Positions 16,077-24,899 are shown, counted from the stretch's first letter. The stretch is DNA of 64,000 nucleotides from Pseudomonas paraglycinae (GCF_021601625.1 NZ_BQHR01000005.1:124001-188000); one strand, 5' to 3'. Notes: generated by a model not told the origin, from the letters alone. Translations and numbers: made by a program.

Positions 16077-16964
16077 ATGCTATGGAAAAAAGGCCGACGC
16101 AGTGACAACGTCGTCGATGCCCGTGGCGATGACATGGGCGGTGGTGGCGGTATGCGCTTCGGCGGCGGCAAGGGCCTGAGCCTCGGGGCGATCCTGCTGA
16201 TCGTCGGCATCGGCTGGATCACCGGCCAGGACCCGCTGCAGATCCTCGGCCAGCTCACCGGGCAGATGACCGAACAATCGGCCCCCACTTCGCAAACCCG
16301 TCAGGCACCGCCGGCCAACGATGAACAGGCCGAATTCGTGCGTTCGATCCTCGGCGACACCGAGGACACCTGGGGCGCGATCTTCCAGCAGGCCGGCCGG
16401 CAATATAAGGATCCGACCCTGGTGCTGTTCAGCAACCGGGTCAATTCCGCCTGCGGTCTGGCGACCTCGGCCACCGGCCCGTTCTACTGCCCGGCAGACC
16501 AGAAAGTCTATCTGGACATGGCGTTCTTCCAGGAAATGGCCCAGCGCTTCAAGGCTGCCGGCGACTTCGCCCAGGCCTACGTAATCGCTCACGAAGTCGG
16601 ACATCATGTGCAGACGCTGCTCGGCGTCTCGGCGAAAATTCAGACAGCCCGCCAGCAAGGCCGGCAGATGGAAGGTGACGGCGGTCTGCTGGTGCGTCAG
16701 GAACTGCAAGCCGATTGCCTGGCCGGGGTCTGGGCCTACAACGCGCAGAAGCGTCTGAACTGGCTGGAACCGGGCGACATCGAAGAAGCCTTGAACGCAG
16801 CGAACGCCATCGGTGATGATCGCCTGCAACAACAGGGTCAGGGCCGTGTGGTGCCGGACTCGTTTACTCACGGTACGTCGGCGCAAAGGGTGCGCTGGTT
16901 CAAAACCGGATTCGCCCAGGGCCAGGTCGGCCAGTGCGATACCTTTGCGGCGAAAAACCTGTAA
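16077..16964 (+). CDS. ypfJ: Neutral zinc metallopeptidase, YpfJ family
   Basis: 295 residues. A glycine-rich N-terminal cytoplasmic segment (about residues 1-33) is followed by one membrane helix (about 35-50) and a periplasmic catalytic domain with the gluzincin motif HEVGH at 172-176 and a third ligand candidate E209 or D213 in RQELQADCLAG. The physiological substrate of this family is not known. The ATG at 16077 has AGAGGA seven bases upstream. Its TAA is directly followed by the ATG of the hydrolase gene, so the two are probably translated together. Confidence 0.9.
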   Translation: MLWKKGRRSDNVVDARGDDMGGGGGMRFGGGKGLSLGAILLIVGIGWITGQDPLQILGQLTGQMTEQSAPTSQTRQAPPANDEQAEFVRSILGDTEDTWGAIFQQAGRQYKDPTLVLFSNRVNSACGLATSATGPFYCPADQKVYLDMAFFQEMAQRFKAAGDFAQAYVIAHEVGHHVQTLLGVSAKIQTARQQGRQMEGDGGLLVRQELQADCLAGVWAYNAQKRLNWLEPGDIEEALNAANAIGDDRLQQQGQGRVVPDSFTHGTSAQRVRWFKTGFAQGQVGQCDTFAAKNL

Positions 16965-17918
16965 ATGCATAAATGGCTGTTGGCTTTACTGTTCATCGGC
17001 GGCACCGCCCAAGCGGCCGGCGTCGACGCAATCAGTCCCGGGCGCCTGCAATTGCAGGCCGGCGAAATGGCGGTGGGCATCGGCCCGGCGCCGGCGAAAA
17101 TCGAGCGCGTGCTGATCGTCATTCATGGCCGCCTGCGCAACGCCGAGACCTATCGCAAAAGCGGCGAAGTCGCGGCGGAACTGGCCGGGCAAACCGCCAA
17201 CACCCTGGTGATCGCCCCGCAGTTTCTCAACGAAAGCGATGTGTCGCTCTACTCGCTACCCGCCAGCGTGCTGCGCTGGCAAGGCAACGAGTGGATGGGC
17301 GGCGGGTTATCCACAGGGCCGAATCCGCTGAGTTCCTACGCCGCACTGGACGAAATCGTCGGAAGGCTGAGCGATCGCAAGCAGTTTCCGGACGTGAAGC
17401 AGATCGTGATCTTCGGTCACTCCGGCGGTGCCCAGGTGGTGCAGCGTTATGCGCTGCTGGCCCAGGAACAGCCGGCGCTCAAGACCGAAGGCATTCGCTT
17501 GCGTTATGTGGTGGCCAACCCGTCGTCCTACGCCTACTTCAATGAGCAACGCCCGGTGGCCTTCGATCATGCGAAGTGCCCGGGTTTCAACCGCTGGAAG
17601 TACGGTCTGGTGGACCCGCCGATCTACGCGGGTGGGCAAACGCCCGCGCAGCTTGAAGGCCGTTACGTCAAACGCGAGGTGATTTATCTGCTGGGCCAGC
17701 AGGACACCGACCCGCAGCACCCGGCGCTGGACAAGAGCTGCGCCGCCAAAGCCCAGGGGGCTTATCGACTGGAGCGCGGCAAGCTGTTTTTCGGTTACTT
17801 GCTGCGTCGTCACCCTGAAGGGGTCAATCAGCGCCTGATCGAAGTGCCCGGGGTCGGTCATAACGGCGACGGCATGCTGACCTCGCCGGAAGGCCAGAAA
17901 GCACTGTTCGAGCAATAA
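16965..17918 (+). CDS. Secreted alpha/beta-hydrolase
   Basis: 317 residues. A signal peptide ends around AQA-A (residues 1-18), so the enzyme should be periplasmic. The hydrolase fold is marked by the oxyanion strand VLIVIHGRLRN, the nucleophile elbow GHSGG with S153, and a late histidine in VPGVGHNGDGM. The substrate class (ester, lactone or other) is not evident. There is no space between the ypfJ stop and this start (TAAATG), which links this enzyme to the metallopeptidase. A very strong terminator follows. Confidence 0.85.
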   Translation: MHKWLLALLFIGGTAQAAGVDAISPGRLQLQAGEMAVGIGPAPAKIERVLIVIHGRLRNAETYRKSGEVAAELAGQTANTLVIAPQFLNESDVSLYSLPASVLRWQGNEWMGGGLSTGPNPLSSYAALDEIVGRLSDRKQFPDVKQIVIFGHSGGAQVVQRYALLAQEQPALKTEGIRLRYVVANPSSYAYFNEQRPVAFDHAKCPGFNRWKYGLVDPPIYAGGQTPAQLEGRYVKREVIYLLGQQDTDPQHPALDKSCAAKAQGAYRLERGKLFFGYLLRRHPEGVNQRLIEVPGVGHNGDGMLTSPEGQKALFEQ

Positions 17919-17921
17919 AAA

Positions 17922-17948
17922 ACGGGGGCAGAAGCCCCCGTTTTTTTT
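17922..17948. terminator. Strong bidirectional terminator
   Basis: ACGGGGGC (17922-17929) pairs with GCCCCCGT (17934-17941) around AGAA, followed by eight T on the plus strand and preceded by an A run (17916-17922) that gives T on the minus strand. It serves both the hydrolase and the convergent HAD gene. Confidence 0.95.
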
Positions 17949-18541
17949 CAAGCGAACAACATTCGCCGCAACTCCACACAATCCTTCGCATGCCAATCGG
18001 TCAGCTCCGGCCACGGATTGTCCGGCAGGTTCACCAGCACCGTGTGCGTACCCGCTGCCCGACCGCAGTCGAGGTCGAAGCGGTAATCTCCGACCATCAC
18101 CATCTCGCTCGCCGGCACTTGCCAGGCTTCGGCCAGTTTCAGCAAACCGCCCGGATGCGGTTTCGGCGGCGCTTCCTCGCGACCCAGCACATCCTCCACC
18201 GCAAAGCAGTCGGCCAGGCCGATGGCTTCCAGCGTCACATGGGCCAGCTCCCGCGCATTGCGGGTCAGGATGCCCAGGCGATAACCCTTGGCGTGCAGGT
18301 CGCGCACCAGCTCCACCGCGCCGACCGCCGGGGTCGAGCCGAGCGCCAGATCCCGCTCATGTTCCAGCAGCCACGCATGTTTCGCCGCCGCTTCATCGGC
18401 AGGTAATGCCGCGAGGTGGGTAAGGATGTCGTCCTCCGGCGGGATCGCCAGCGCCACGCGAATCGCCGCGAAGTCATGCACGGCGACGGTCAGGGTGCCG
18501 TCCATGTCGAACACCCAGTGCCGCACATCCGCCAGACTCAT
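17948..18541 (-). CDS. HAD-family hydrolase (phosphoglycolate-phosphatase-like)
   Basis: 197 residues. HAD motif I is FDMDGTLT with nucleophile D12 and acid D14; motif II threonine is in LGILTRNAREL; motif III/IV is KPHPGGLL and VMVGDYRFDLDCG. The size and cap region fit small phosphatases such as phosphoglycolate or related metabolite-repair enzymes; the substrate is not predictable. The start at 18541 overlaps the tesB stop (ATGA), so it is translated with tesB. The stop lies inside the shared terminator T run. Confidence 0.9.
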   Translation of the reverse strand: MSLADVRHWVFDMDGTLTVAVHDFAAIRVALAIPPEDDILTHLAALPADEAAAKHAWLLEHERDLALGSTPAVGAVELVRDLHAKGYRLGILTRNARELAHVTLEAIGLADCFAVEDVLGREEAPPKPHPGGLLKLAEAWQVPASEMVMVGDYRFDLDCGRAAGTHTVLVNLPDNPWPELTDWHAKDCVELRRMLFA

Positions 18542-19407
18542 GCCCAGTCCTTGCGATGACGGATCAGGCCTTCCTGAGTCACCGACGCCACCAGTTGTCC
18601 GGCGCGGTTGAACACGCTGCCACGGGAGAACCCGCGCGAGTTGCCGGCCCACGGGCTGTCCATGGCGTAGAGCAACCAGTCATCGGCGCGCAGATCGTTG
18701 TGGAACCACAAGGCGTGGTCAAGGCTGGCGACCTGCATGTCTTTCTGCCAGACCGATTTGCCGTGGGGCAGCATCGAGGTGGTCAGCAGACCGAAGTCCG
18801 AGGCGTAGGCCAGCAGGTATTTGTGCAGCGCCGGGATGTCGGCCAAGGCGCCGTCGGCGCGGAACCACACGTACTTGACCGGATCCGCCGGTTGCGGGTT
18901 GTACGGGTCTTTTTCGGTGACCGGGCGCACTTCGATCGGCTTCGGGCACAGCAGCTTTTCGCGCATGTGTTCCGGGATCAGGTGCGCGCGTTGCTGGGTC
19001 AGTTCCAGCTCCGACGGCAGGTTTTCCGGGCCGACCACTTGCGGCATCTGGCTCTGGTGTTCGAAGCCTTCTTCGTCGTACTGAAACGACGCGCTGCAGG
19101 TGAAAATCGGGTGGCCCTTCTGGATCGCGGTCACGCGGCGGGTGCTGAAACTGCCGCCGTCCCGCACGCGGTCCACCGAGTAGACCACCGGCAACTTGGC
19201 ATCGCCCGGACGCAGAAAATAACCGTGCATCGAATGCACATGACGCGCTTCTTCAACGGTCTGACTGGCCGCCGACAGCGACTGGCCCAATACCTGGCCG
19301 CCGAACAACTGGCGAAAGCCCAGATCCTGACTGCGACCACGGAACAGGTTTTCCTCGATCGGTTCGAGGGTCAGCAGATCCACCAGATCTTCCAACACTT
19401 GGCTCAT
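18538..19407 (-). CDS. tesB: Acyl-CoA thioesterase II
   Basis: Hydrolyses medium and long acyl-CoA thioesters. 289 residues, matching E. coli TesB (286), with a double hot-dog fold. The catalytic triad lines up as D204 (YASDFGLL), S228 (ASLDHALWFH) and Q278 (SVTQEGLIR); E. coli has threonine at 228, so this is a conservative change. The N-terminal RSQDLGFRQLFGGQVLGQSL is a family hallmark. It is first in a two-gene unit with the HAD gene. Confidence 0.95.
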   Translation of the reverse strand: MSQVLEDLVDLLTLEPIEENLFRGRSQDLGFRQLFGGQVLGQSLSAASQTVEEARHVHSMHGYFLRPGDAKLPVVYSVDRVRDGGSFSTRRVTAIQKGHPIFTCSASFQYDEEGFEHQSQMPQVVGPENLPSELELTQQRAHLIPEHMREKLLCPKPIEVRPVTEKDPYNPQPADPVKYVWFRADGALADIPALHKYLLAYASDFGLLTTSMLPHGKSVWQKDMQVASLDHALWFHNDLRADDWLLYAMDSPWAGNSRGFSRGSVFNRAGQLVASVTQEGLIRHRKDWA

Positions 19408-19470
19408 TCAGACTCTCCTCACACAACGCTATGCCGCGCAGTCCTGACTGCGACGGCCAATTCAGATTCT

Positions 19471-19492
19471 GGCGCGAGCCACTGATCGCGCC
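19471..19492 (-). terminator. Hairpin downstream of the GNAT gene
   Basis: GGCGCGA (19471-19477) pairs with TCGCGCC (19486-19492), 8-base loop, no T tract. It lies 22 bases past the GNAT stop and may be a weak terminator. Confidence 0.4.
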
Positions 19493-19513
19493 ATTGTAAA
19501 CGTCCGTGTCGGC

Positions 19514-20083
19514 TTAGCCATGCAGGGTCTGCAGCCATTGCTCCCGGGTGATGCGGTACAACACGTGTCGACGCAACGGATGGTCGACCGCCAGTTTCGG
19601 GTGATCAAAATCGTCGGCTGGATCGTGATGCATGCCGATCGCCTGCATGACTTTTTCCGACGGCAGATTGCTCTGCGCAGTGAAGGACACGATTTCCTTC
19701 AGGGCCAACCGGTCAAAACCGCAGCGCAGCGCGGTCCACGCCGCCTCGCTGGCATAACCGAGGCCCCAGTGTTCCTTGGCCAGCCGCCAGCCGATTTCCA
19801 CCGCCGGGGTGAACGGCGCATCGAAGCCGACCACGCCGAGCCCGGTAAAACCGATGAACTCGCCGCTGTCCTTGCGCTCCAGCGCCCACAGGCCATAACC
19901 GTGCTCGGCAAAATGCCCGCGCACCCGGCCGATCAACGCGGCGCTTTCCAGCCGGCTCAAGGGCGCGGGGAAGTAGCGCATCACCTGCGGGTCGGCGCAC
20001 ATTGCCGCGAACGCCGGCAAATCCTCGTCCTGCCATTGGCGCATCAGCAGCCTTGCGCTTTCCAGCTCCAGTATCGGTTCCAT
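19514..20083 (-). CDS. GNAT-family N-acetyltransferase (RimJ/RimL-like)
   Basis: 189 residues. The fold starts with LESARLLMRQWQDEDLPAF, typical of the RimJ/RimL/Acetyltransf_3 branch, and carries the acetyl-CoA loop in EIGWRLAKEHWGLGYASEAAWTA split around residue 97-116 (pattern G-LGYA substituting for Q/RxxGxG/A). Family members acetylate ribosomal protein N-termini, amino acids or small amines. The gene is divergent from an HDAC-like deacetylase, 82 bp apart; a functional link is possible but unproven. Confidence 0.87.
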   Translation of the reverse strand: MEPILELESARLLMRQWQDEDLPAFAAMCADPQVMRYFPAPLSRLESAALIGRVRGHFAEHGYGLWALERKDSGEFIGFTGLGVVGFDAPFTPAVEIGWRLAKEHWGLGYASEAAWTALRCGFDRLALKEIVSFTAQSNLPSEKVMQAIGMHHDPADDFDHPKLAVDHPLRRHVLYRITREQWLQTLHG

Positions 20084-20165
20084 CCCGCCCCTCCGCTTGA
20101 TGCCGTCAGTCTACATCGCTGTTAGGCTTTGCACTCTTTCCTGCAGCCTTTATGAATAGTCCACC

Positions 20166-21086
20166 ATGCCGTTGCCGCTGATCTACCACGAAGACTACAG
20201 CCCGGAATTCCCGGCGGAACACCGCTTCCCCATGGACAAGTTCCGCCTGCTGCGCGATCACCTGGTGGACAGCGGCCTGACCCGCGACGAAGACCTGCTG
20301 CGCCCTGAACTGTGCCCCGCCGACATTCTCGCCCTGGCCCATGACCGCGGTTATATCGAACGCTACATGAGTGGCGAGTTGTCCCGCGAAGACCAGCGGC
20401 GCCTCGGTCTGCCGTGGAACGAAGCCCTGGCCCGACGCACGGTGCGGGCGGTCGGCGGTTCGATTCTCGCGGCAGAGAAAGCCCTGGAACATGGCCTGGC
20501 CTGTCACCTCGCCGGTGGCACCCATCACGCCCACTACGATTACCCCGCCGGCTTCTGCATCTTCAATGACCTGGCGATCATCAGTCACTATTTGCTGCAA
20601 AGCGGCCGGGTGAACCGGGTGCTGATCTTCGACTGCGACGTGCATCAGGGCGACGGCACTGCACGGATTCTGCACAACACCCCGGAAGCAATCACCGTTT
20701 CCCTGCACTGCGAAAAGAACTTTCCTGCACGCAAGGCCGAAAGCGACTGGGACATTCCGCTGCCCAACGGCATGGGCGATGCCGATTACCTGAAAGTGGT
20801 CGACGACGCGCTCAACTATCTGCTGCCGCTGTATCAGCCTGATCTGGTGCTGTACGACGCCGGCGTCGACGTGCACAAGGACGACGCCCTCGGTTATCTG
20901 CAACTGACTGACGAAGGCGTCGCCGCCCGCGACGAAAGCGTGATGCGCCACTGCCTGGGCCGCGACATCCCGGTGGTCGGCGTGATCGGCGGCGGATACA
21001 GCAAGGATCGCCAGGCCCTCGCCCGCCGCCACGGCATCTTGCATCACAGTGCGCAGCGCGTCTGGCAGTCATCGGGTTGTCATTGA
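20166..21086 (+). CDS. Histone-deacetylase-family amidohydrolase
   Basis: 306 residues. Zinc-site and catalytic motifs are intact: GGTHHAHYDYPAGFCIFNDLA (His pair), DCDVHQGDGT (Asp and His ligands) and YDAGVDVHKDDALG (Asp ligand); GVIGGGYS closes the site. Bacterial members deacetylate polyamines, acetoin-related compounds or lysines, and some act on small acylated molecules; the substrate is not determined by sequence. The PLIYHEDYSPEFPAEHRFPM N-terminus matches the bacterial HDAC-like group common in proteobacteria. Confidence 0.9.
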   Translation: MPLPLIYHEDYSPEFPAEHRFPMDKFRLLRDHLVDSGLTRDEDLLRPELCPADILALAHDRGYIERYMSGELSREDQRRLGLPWNEALARRTVRAVGGSILAAEKALEHGLACHLAGGTHHAHYDYPAGFCIFNDLAIISHYLLQSGRVNRVLIFDCDVHQGDGTARILHNTPEAITVSLHCEKNFPARKAESDWDIPLPNGMGDADYLKVVDDALNYLLPLYQPDLVLYDAGVDVHKDDALGYLQLTDEGVAARDESVMRHCLGRDIPVVGVIGGGYSKDRQALARRHGILHHSAQRVWQSSGCH

Positions 21087-21261
21087 GTTGTGCTGCGTTA
21101 CCCACAGTGGCTGTGGAACGGCCTGTGGATAACCTGAGCGAAAGGGACTACAGCCCACGCTGAACATGGCTTGCAGCGCGCTGGTTGTTTTTTGATCAGG
21201 CCTGACGATGGTCGCTGCTGCTAGAATGCGCGGCTTATTCCGCCACGCTATTGCCGCTGCC
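21087..21261 (+). promoter_or_regulatory. Gap between HDAC-like and flavoprotein genes
   Basis: 175 bp containing a perfect DnaA-box sequence TGTGGATAA (21124-21132), the inverted CCACAGTGGCTGTGG, and TAGAAT (21232-21237), a plausible -10 for the next gene. Confidence 0.45.
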
Positions 21262-22503
21262 ATGACCCAGACTTCTGCCGCCCTTCCCGCTCACGTCGCC
21301 ATCATCGGCGGTGGCCCCGCCGGCCTGATGGCCGCCGAAGTGCTGAGCCAGGCCGGAGTCCGCGTCGATCTGTACGACGGCATGCCCTCGGTGGGCCGCA
21401 AGTTCCTGCTGGCCGGGGTCGGCGGCATGAACATCACCCACTCCGAAGCCTACCCGGCATTCCTCTCGCGCTACGCCGAACGCGCCCCGAACATCGCCCC
21501 GCTGCTGCGCGCGTTCGACGCCGACGCACTGTGCCGCTGGATCAACGAACTGGGCATCGAAACCTTCATCGGCAGCTCCGGCCGGGTGTTCCCCACCGAC
21601 ATGAAAGCCGCGCCATTGCTGCGCGCCTGGCTCAAGCGCCTGCGCGACAGCGGCGTGGTTATCCACACCCGCCACCGCTGGCTCGGCTGGGACGAAAACG
21701 GCGCGCTGCGCATCGACAGCCCGGAAGGCGAGAAAACCTTTTCCCCCGACGCCACCCTGCTCGCCCTCGGCGGCGGCAGCTGGTCGCGACTGGGTTCCGA
21801 CGGCGCGTGGATGCTGCCGCTGGAGCAACGCGGCGTAGGACTGTCGCCGTTGCAGCCGAGTAACTGCGGCTTCGAGGTGCAGGCCTGGAGCGAGTTGATG
21901 GTCAGCAAATTCGCTGGAGCACCGTTGAAAAACATCGCCATCGGTTTGAACGACGATGTTCCGCGTTTGGGTGAATGCGTGATCACCGCGACCGGCATCG
22001 AGGGCAGCCTGATCTACGCGCTGTCAGCGCCGATTCGTGAGGCGATCAATGTGCACGGTGCCGCGACCATTCACATCGACCTGCTGCCCGGCCGGCCTGT
22101 GGATAAATTGCAGGCGGCATTGAGCAAACCACGGGGTTCGCGCTCGATGGCCAAGCATCTGCACAGTCAGGTCGGGATTGATGGCGTGAAGGCGGCGCTG
22201 TTGCGAGAACTCACTGATGCAGCGACGTTTGCCGATCCAGCGTTGCTGGCCAGGGCGATCAAGGCTTTGCCGCTGACGCTGGTGAAAACCCGACCGCTGG
22301 ATGAGGCGATCAGCAGTGCCGGTGGCGTGACGTTTGAAGCGATGGATGAGCGGATGATGCTCAAGGCGTTGCCGGGGGTGTTTTGTGCGGGGGAGATGCT
22401 GGATTGGGAAGCGCCGACTGGAGGGTATTTGCTGACGGCGTGTTTTGCCAGTGGCCGGGCGGCCGGAGCTGGAATGCTGGACTGGTTGAAACAGCGTAAC
22501 TGA
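21262..22503 (+). CDS. NAD(P)/FAD-dependent oxidoreductase, HI0933/YhiN-like (TIGR03862 type)
   Basis: 413 residues. The FAD fold VAIIGGGPAGLMAAEVLSQAGVRVDLYD is at the N-terminus, followed by GRKFLLAGVGGMNITHSE, the signature of the HI0933/BaiN-like flavoproteins. The C-terminus has GVFCAGEMLDWEAPTGGYLLTACFASG. The reaction is unknown; characterised relatives reduce flavin-linked substrates. I set the start at 21262 because the TAGAAT sequence just upstream looks like the promoter -10; in-frame ATGs at 21208 and 21226 would place the promoter inside the gene. Confidence 0.85.
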   Translation: MTQTSAALPAHVAIIGGGPAGLMAAEVLSQAGVRVDLYDGMPSVGRKFLLAGVGGMNITHSEAYPAFLSRYAERAPNIAPLLRAFDADALCRWINELGIETFIGSSGRVFPTDMKAAPLLRAWLKRLRDSGVVIHTRHRWLGWDENGALRIDSPEGEKTFSPDATLLALGGGSWSRLGSDGAWMLPLEQRGVGLSPLQPSNCGFEVQAWSELMVSKFAGAPLKNIAIGLNDDVPRLGECVITATGIEGSLIYALSAPIREAINVHGAATIHIDLLPGRPVDKLQAALSKPRGSRSMAKHLHSQVGIDGVKAALLRELTDAATFADPALLARAIKALPLTLVKTRPLDEAISSAGGVTFEAMDERMMLKALPGVFCAGEMLDWEAPTGGYLLTACFASGRAAGAGMLDWLKQRN

Positions 22504-22528
22504 TCGTTCCCGCATTGCGCGGGAACGA
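22504..22528. terminator. REP-like hairpin between flavoprotein and rhlE genes
   Basis: TCGTTCCCGC (22504-22513) pairs with GCGGGAACGA (22519-22528). It begins directly after the flavoprotein stop and is a one-arm relative of the CGTTCCCACGC repeats at 25.5 and 32.6 kb. Confidence 0.6.
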
Positions 22529-22541
22529 CCCTGTCTGACGC

Positions 22542-23882
22542 TTAAGGCTTACGCTTACGCGGTCCGGTATTGAACACCGGCACCTTGCGCACAGGCTTGA
22601 TCGAAGGCTCCGGCGCCTGAGTCTCGCCGCTGTCCACCCACTTGCCCAGATTGCGCTTGCCACCGCCACCACCGGAAGCTTTCGGCTTCTTCGGTTTCTT
22701 CGGCTTCTTGATCACCTGGCCACTGGCATCGGTGTCCGGCACGCGGTGCTCCGGCACGAAGTCCGGCTCAACCTCACGCTTCAACGTGCTGCGAGTCAGC
22801 ATTTCAATCGCCGACAACATGTTCACTTCATCAGCGCACACCAGCGAGATCGCCTCACCGGTCGAACCCGCGCGGCCAGTCCGGCCGATACGGTGAATGT
22901 AATCCTCGGCCACGATCGGCAGATCAAAGTTGACCACCAGCGGCAAATCTTCGATATCCAGACCACGGGCAGCAACATCAGTGGCCACCAGAATCTGCAC
23001 TTCGCTCAGTTTGAAACGGTCCAGCGCCCGCTGCCGGGTCGCTTGCGGCTTGTCGCCGTGGATGCCGTCGGCGTTCACGCCCAGGCCCTGGAGTTTCTCG
23101 ACCAGCGCGTCCACACCATTACGGGTCTTGGCGAACACCAGCACCTGCTTCCACTTGTTCTTGCGCATCAGGTGCACGAACAGTTCCGGCTTGCGCTTCT
23201 TGTCCACCGTCACCACCCACTGCTTGACGGTGTTGGCGGCCACGTTGCGCGGGCTGACTTCGATGCTCTGCGGATCGTTGAGCATCTGCCCGGCCAGCAG
23301 GCGGATGTCATCGGAGAAGGTCGCGGAGAACAGCAGCGTCTGACGTTTCTTCGGCAGCGCGCGGTAAATGTTCGCCAGCTCTTCGGAAAAACCCAGGTCG
23401 AGCATGCGGTCGGCTTCGTCCAGCACCAGGGTTTGCAGCTGGTTGAACTTCAGCGCGTTCTGACGGAACAGATCGAGCAGACGGCCCGGAGTCGCCACCA
23501 GCAGATCGACGCCACCACGCAGCTTCATCATTTGCGGGTTGATGCTGACGCCGCCGTACACCGCATAAGTGCGCAATGGCAGGTTCTCAGCGTACTCGCG
23601 CACGGCTTCGTGGACTTGCTCGGCCAGCTCGCGGGTCGGCACCAGAATCAGCGCGCGCACCGAGTTGGCGGTGACTTTCGGCCCTTCCATCGCCAGCAGT
23701 TGCAGCAGCGGCAAAGCGAAACCGGCGGTCTTGCCGGTGCCGGTCTGGGCCGCGGCCATCAGGTCGCGACCGGCCAGCACGGCCGGAATGGCTTGCGCCT
23801 GCACCGGCGTCGGGGTCTGGTAGCCGAGCTTCTCGAGGGAGCGCAGCAAGGGTTCGATCAGGCCAAGGGTGGCGAAAGTCAT
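22542..23882 (-). CDS. rhlE: DEAD-box ATP-dependent RNA helicase RhlE
   Basis: 446 residues. All helicase motifs are present in order: Q-motif TPVQAQAIP, Walker A AQTGTGKT, PTRELAEQ, TPGRLLD, DEAD in LDEADRML, SAT, ARGLDIEDLPLVVNFD and HRIGRTGRAG. A basic lysine/proline/glycine-rich tail (KKPKKPKKPK then GGGGG) follows, as in RhlE proteins that act in ribosome assembly and RNA turnover. The TTCATGAC start context and upstream region were not diagnostic. It stands alone on the minus strand. Confidence 0.95.
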   Translation of the reverse strand: MTFATLGLIEPLLRSLEKLGYQTPTPVQAQAIPAVLAGRDLMAAAQTGTGKTAGFALPLLQLLAMEGPKVTANSVRALILVPTRELAEQVHEAVREYAENLPLRTYAVYGGVSINPQMMKLRGGVDLLVATPGRLLDLFRQNALKFNQLQTLVLDEADRMLDLGFSEELANIYRALPKKRQTLLFSATFSDDIRLLAGQMLNDPQSIEVSPRNVAANTVKQWVVTVDKKRKPELFVHLMRKNKWKQVLVFAKTRNGVDALVEKLQGLGVNADGIHGDKPQATRQRALDRFKLSEVQILVATDVAARGLDIEDLPLVVNFDLPIVAEDYIHRIGRTGRAGSTGEAISLVCADEVNMLSAIEMLTRSTLKREVEPDFVPEHRVPDTDASGQVIKKPKKPKKPKASGGGGGKRNLGKWVDSGETQAPEPSIKPVRKVPVFNTGPRKRKP

Positions 23883-23948
23883 GGGAGTACCGTAGGAAAA
23901 ATCAGAGCAGATTGTGCAAAACGAGTATGCGATGGCGCGCAGTTTACC

Positions 23949-24899
23949 CTAATTCGCACGCTGCTCCGTCGCTATGACCTTCGCTGCGGCAGCCGGCTCG
24001 CTGACCACCGGCGGCCGCGCCGGACGCCGCCACTGTGGCAGACTGATCAGCACCACCGCGCCGATGATCACCAGCATCGCCAGCGCTTCTTCGATGCCGA
24101 TGGTCTCGCCGACAAACACGATCCCCAGCAACACCGCCACCGCCGGGTTGACGTAGGCATAACTGGTGGCTGCCGCCGGACGAACGTTTTTCAACAGATA
24201 CATGTAAGCGTTGAAGGCGATGATCGAGCCGAAGAAGATCAGGTACGCCAGCGCCAGCCAGCCTTCCAGCGGCGGCATAGCCTGCAGGTGTTCACCGCTG
24301 GCCGCGCTGCCGATCAGCAACACCGCCCCACCAACCAGCATTTCCACGGCACTGGCCATTGCGCCCTGAGGCAGCGGCAGGTGTTTGCTCCACACCGAAC
24401 CGAACGCCCAGCTCGCTGCCGCGAAAATCAGCAACGCCGCGCCCAGCGGACTCGATTGCAGGTTGGAGCCCATGTTGAGCATCGCGATGCCGATAATCCC
24501 CATCACCACCCCGGCCCACTCCAGGCGGGTGTTGCGCGCCCCCCAGAGATAACCGCAGAGCAAAGTGAACAGCGGCACCGTCGCCACCGCCAACGCCGCG
24601 ACACCCGAGGCCACGCCACTGTGCTCGGCCAGCGTCACCGCGCCGTTACCGAAACTGAGCAACAGAATCCCGATGATCCCCGCCGCCTTCCACTGCGCCC
24701 AGGTCGGCGCCGGTGCACCGCGCCAGCGCAGAAACGCGTACATCAGAGTGCCGGCAATCACGAAGCGCACACCACCGAGCATCAGCGGCGGCCAGTACTC
24801 GACGCCGATGCGGATCACCAGATAGGTCGATCCCCAAATCACGTACAACGCAAAAAACGCAGCGATCAAGGGCAAGGAAAAACGGCGCAAGGCAGACAT
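23949..24899 (-). CDS. yedA: EamA/DMT transporter, YedA-like
   Basis: 316 residues with ten membrane helices in two EamA repeats. LYVIWGSTYLVIRIGVEYWPPLMLGGVRF at the N-terminus is characteristic of the YedA subgroup, whose members are thought to export amino acids or related metabolites. A hydrophilic alanine-rich tail follows the last helix. It is divergent from an Lrp-type regulator, a common arrangement for amino acid exporters, so the regulator may control it. Confidence 0.87.
   Translation of the reverse strand: MSALRRFSLPLIAAFFALYVIWGSTYLVIRIGVEYWPPLMLGGVRFVIAGTLMYAFLRWRGAPAPTWAQWKAAGIIGILLLSFGNGAVTLAEHSGVASGVAALAVATVPLFTLLCGYLWGARNTRLEWAGVVMGIIGIAMLNMGSNLQSSPLGAALLIFAAASWAFGSVWSKHLPLPQGAMASAVEMLVGGAVLLIGSAASGEHLQAMPPLEGWLALAYLIFFGSIIAFNAYMYLLKNVRPAAATSYAYVNPAVAVLLGIVFVGETIGIEEALAMLVIIGAVVLISLPQWRRPARPPVVSEPAAAAKVIATEQRAN

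Noticed and set aside
21124-22106. Replication origin at the DnaA-box cluster
   Set aside because: No dnaA, dnaN, gidA or AT-rich unwinding region is present; it is kept only as a titration or regulatory lead.
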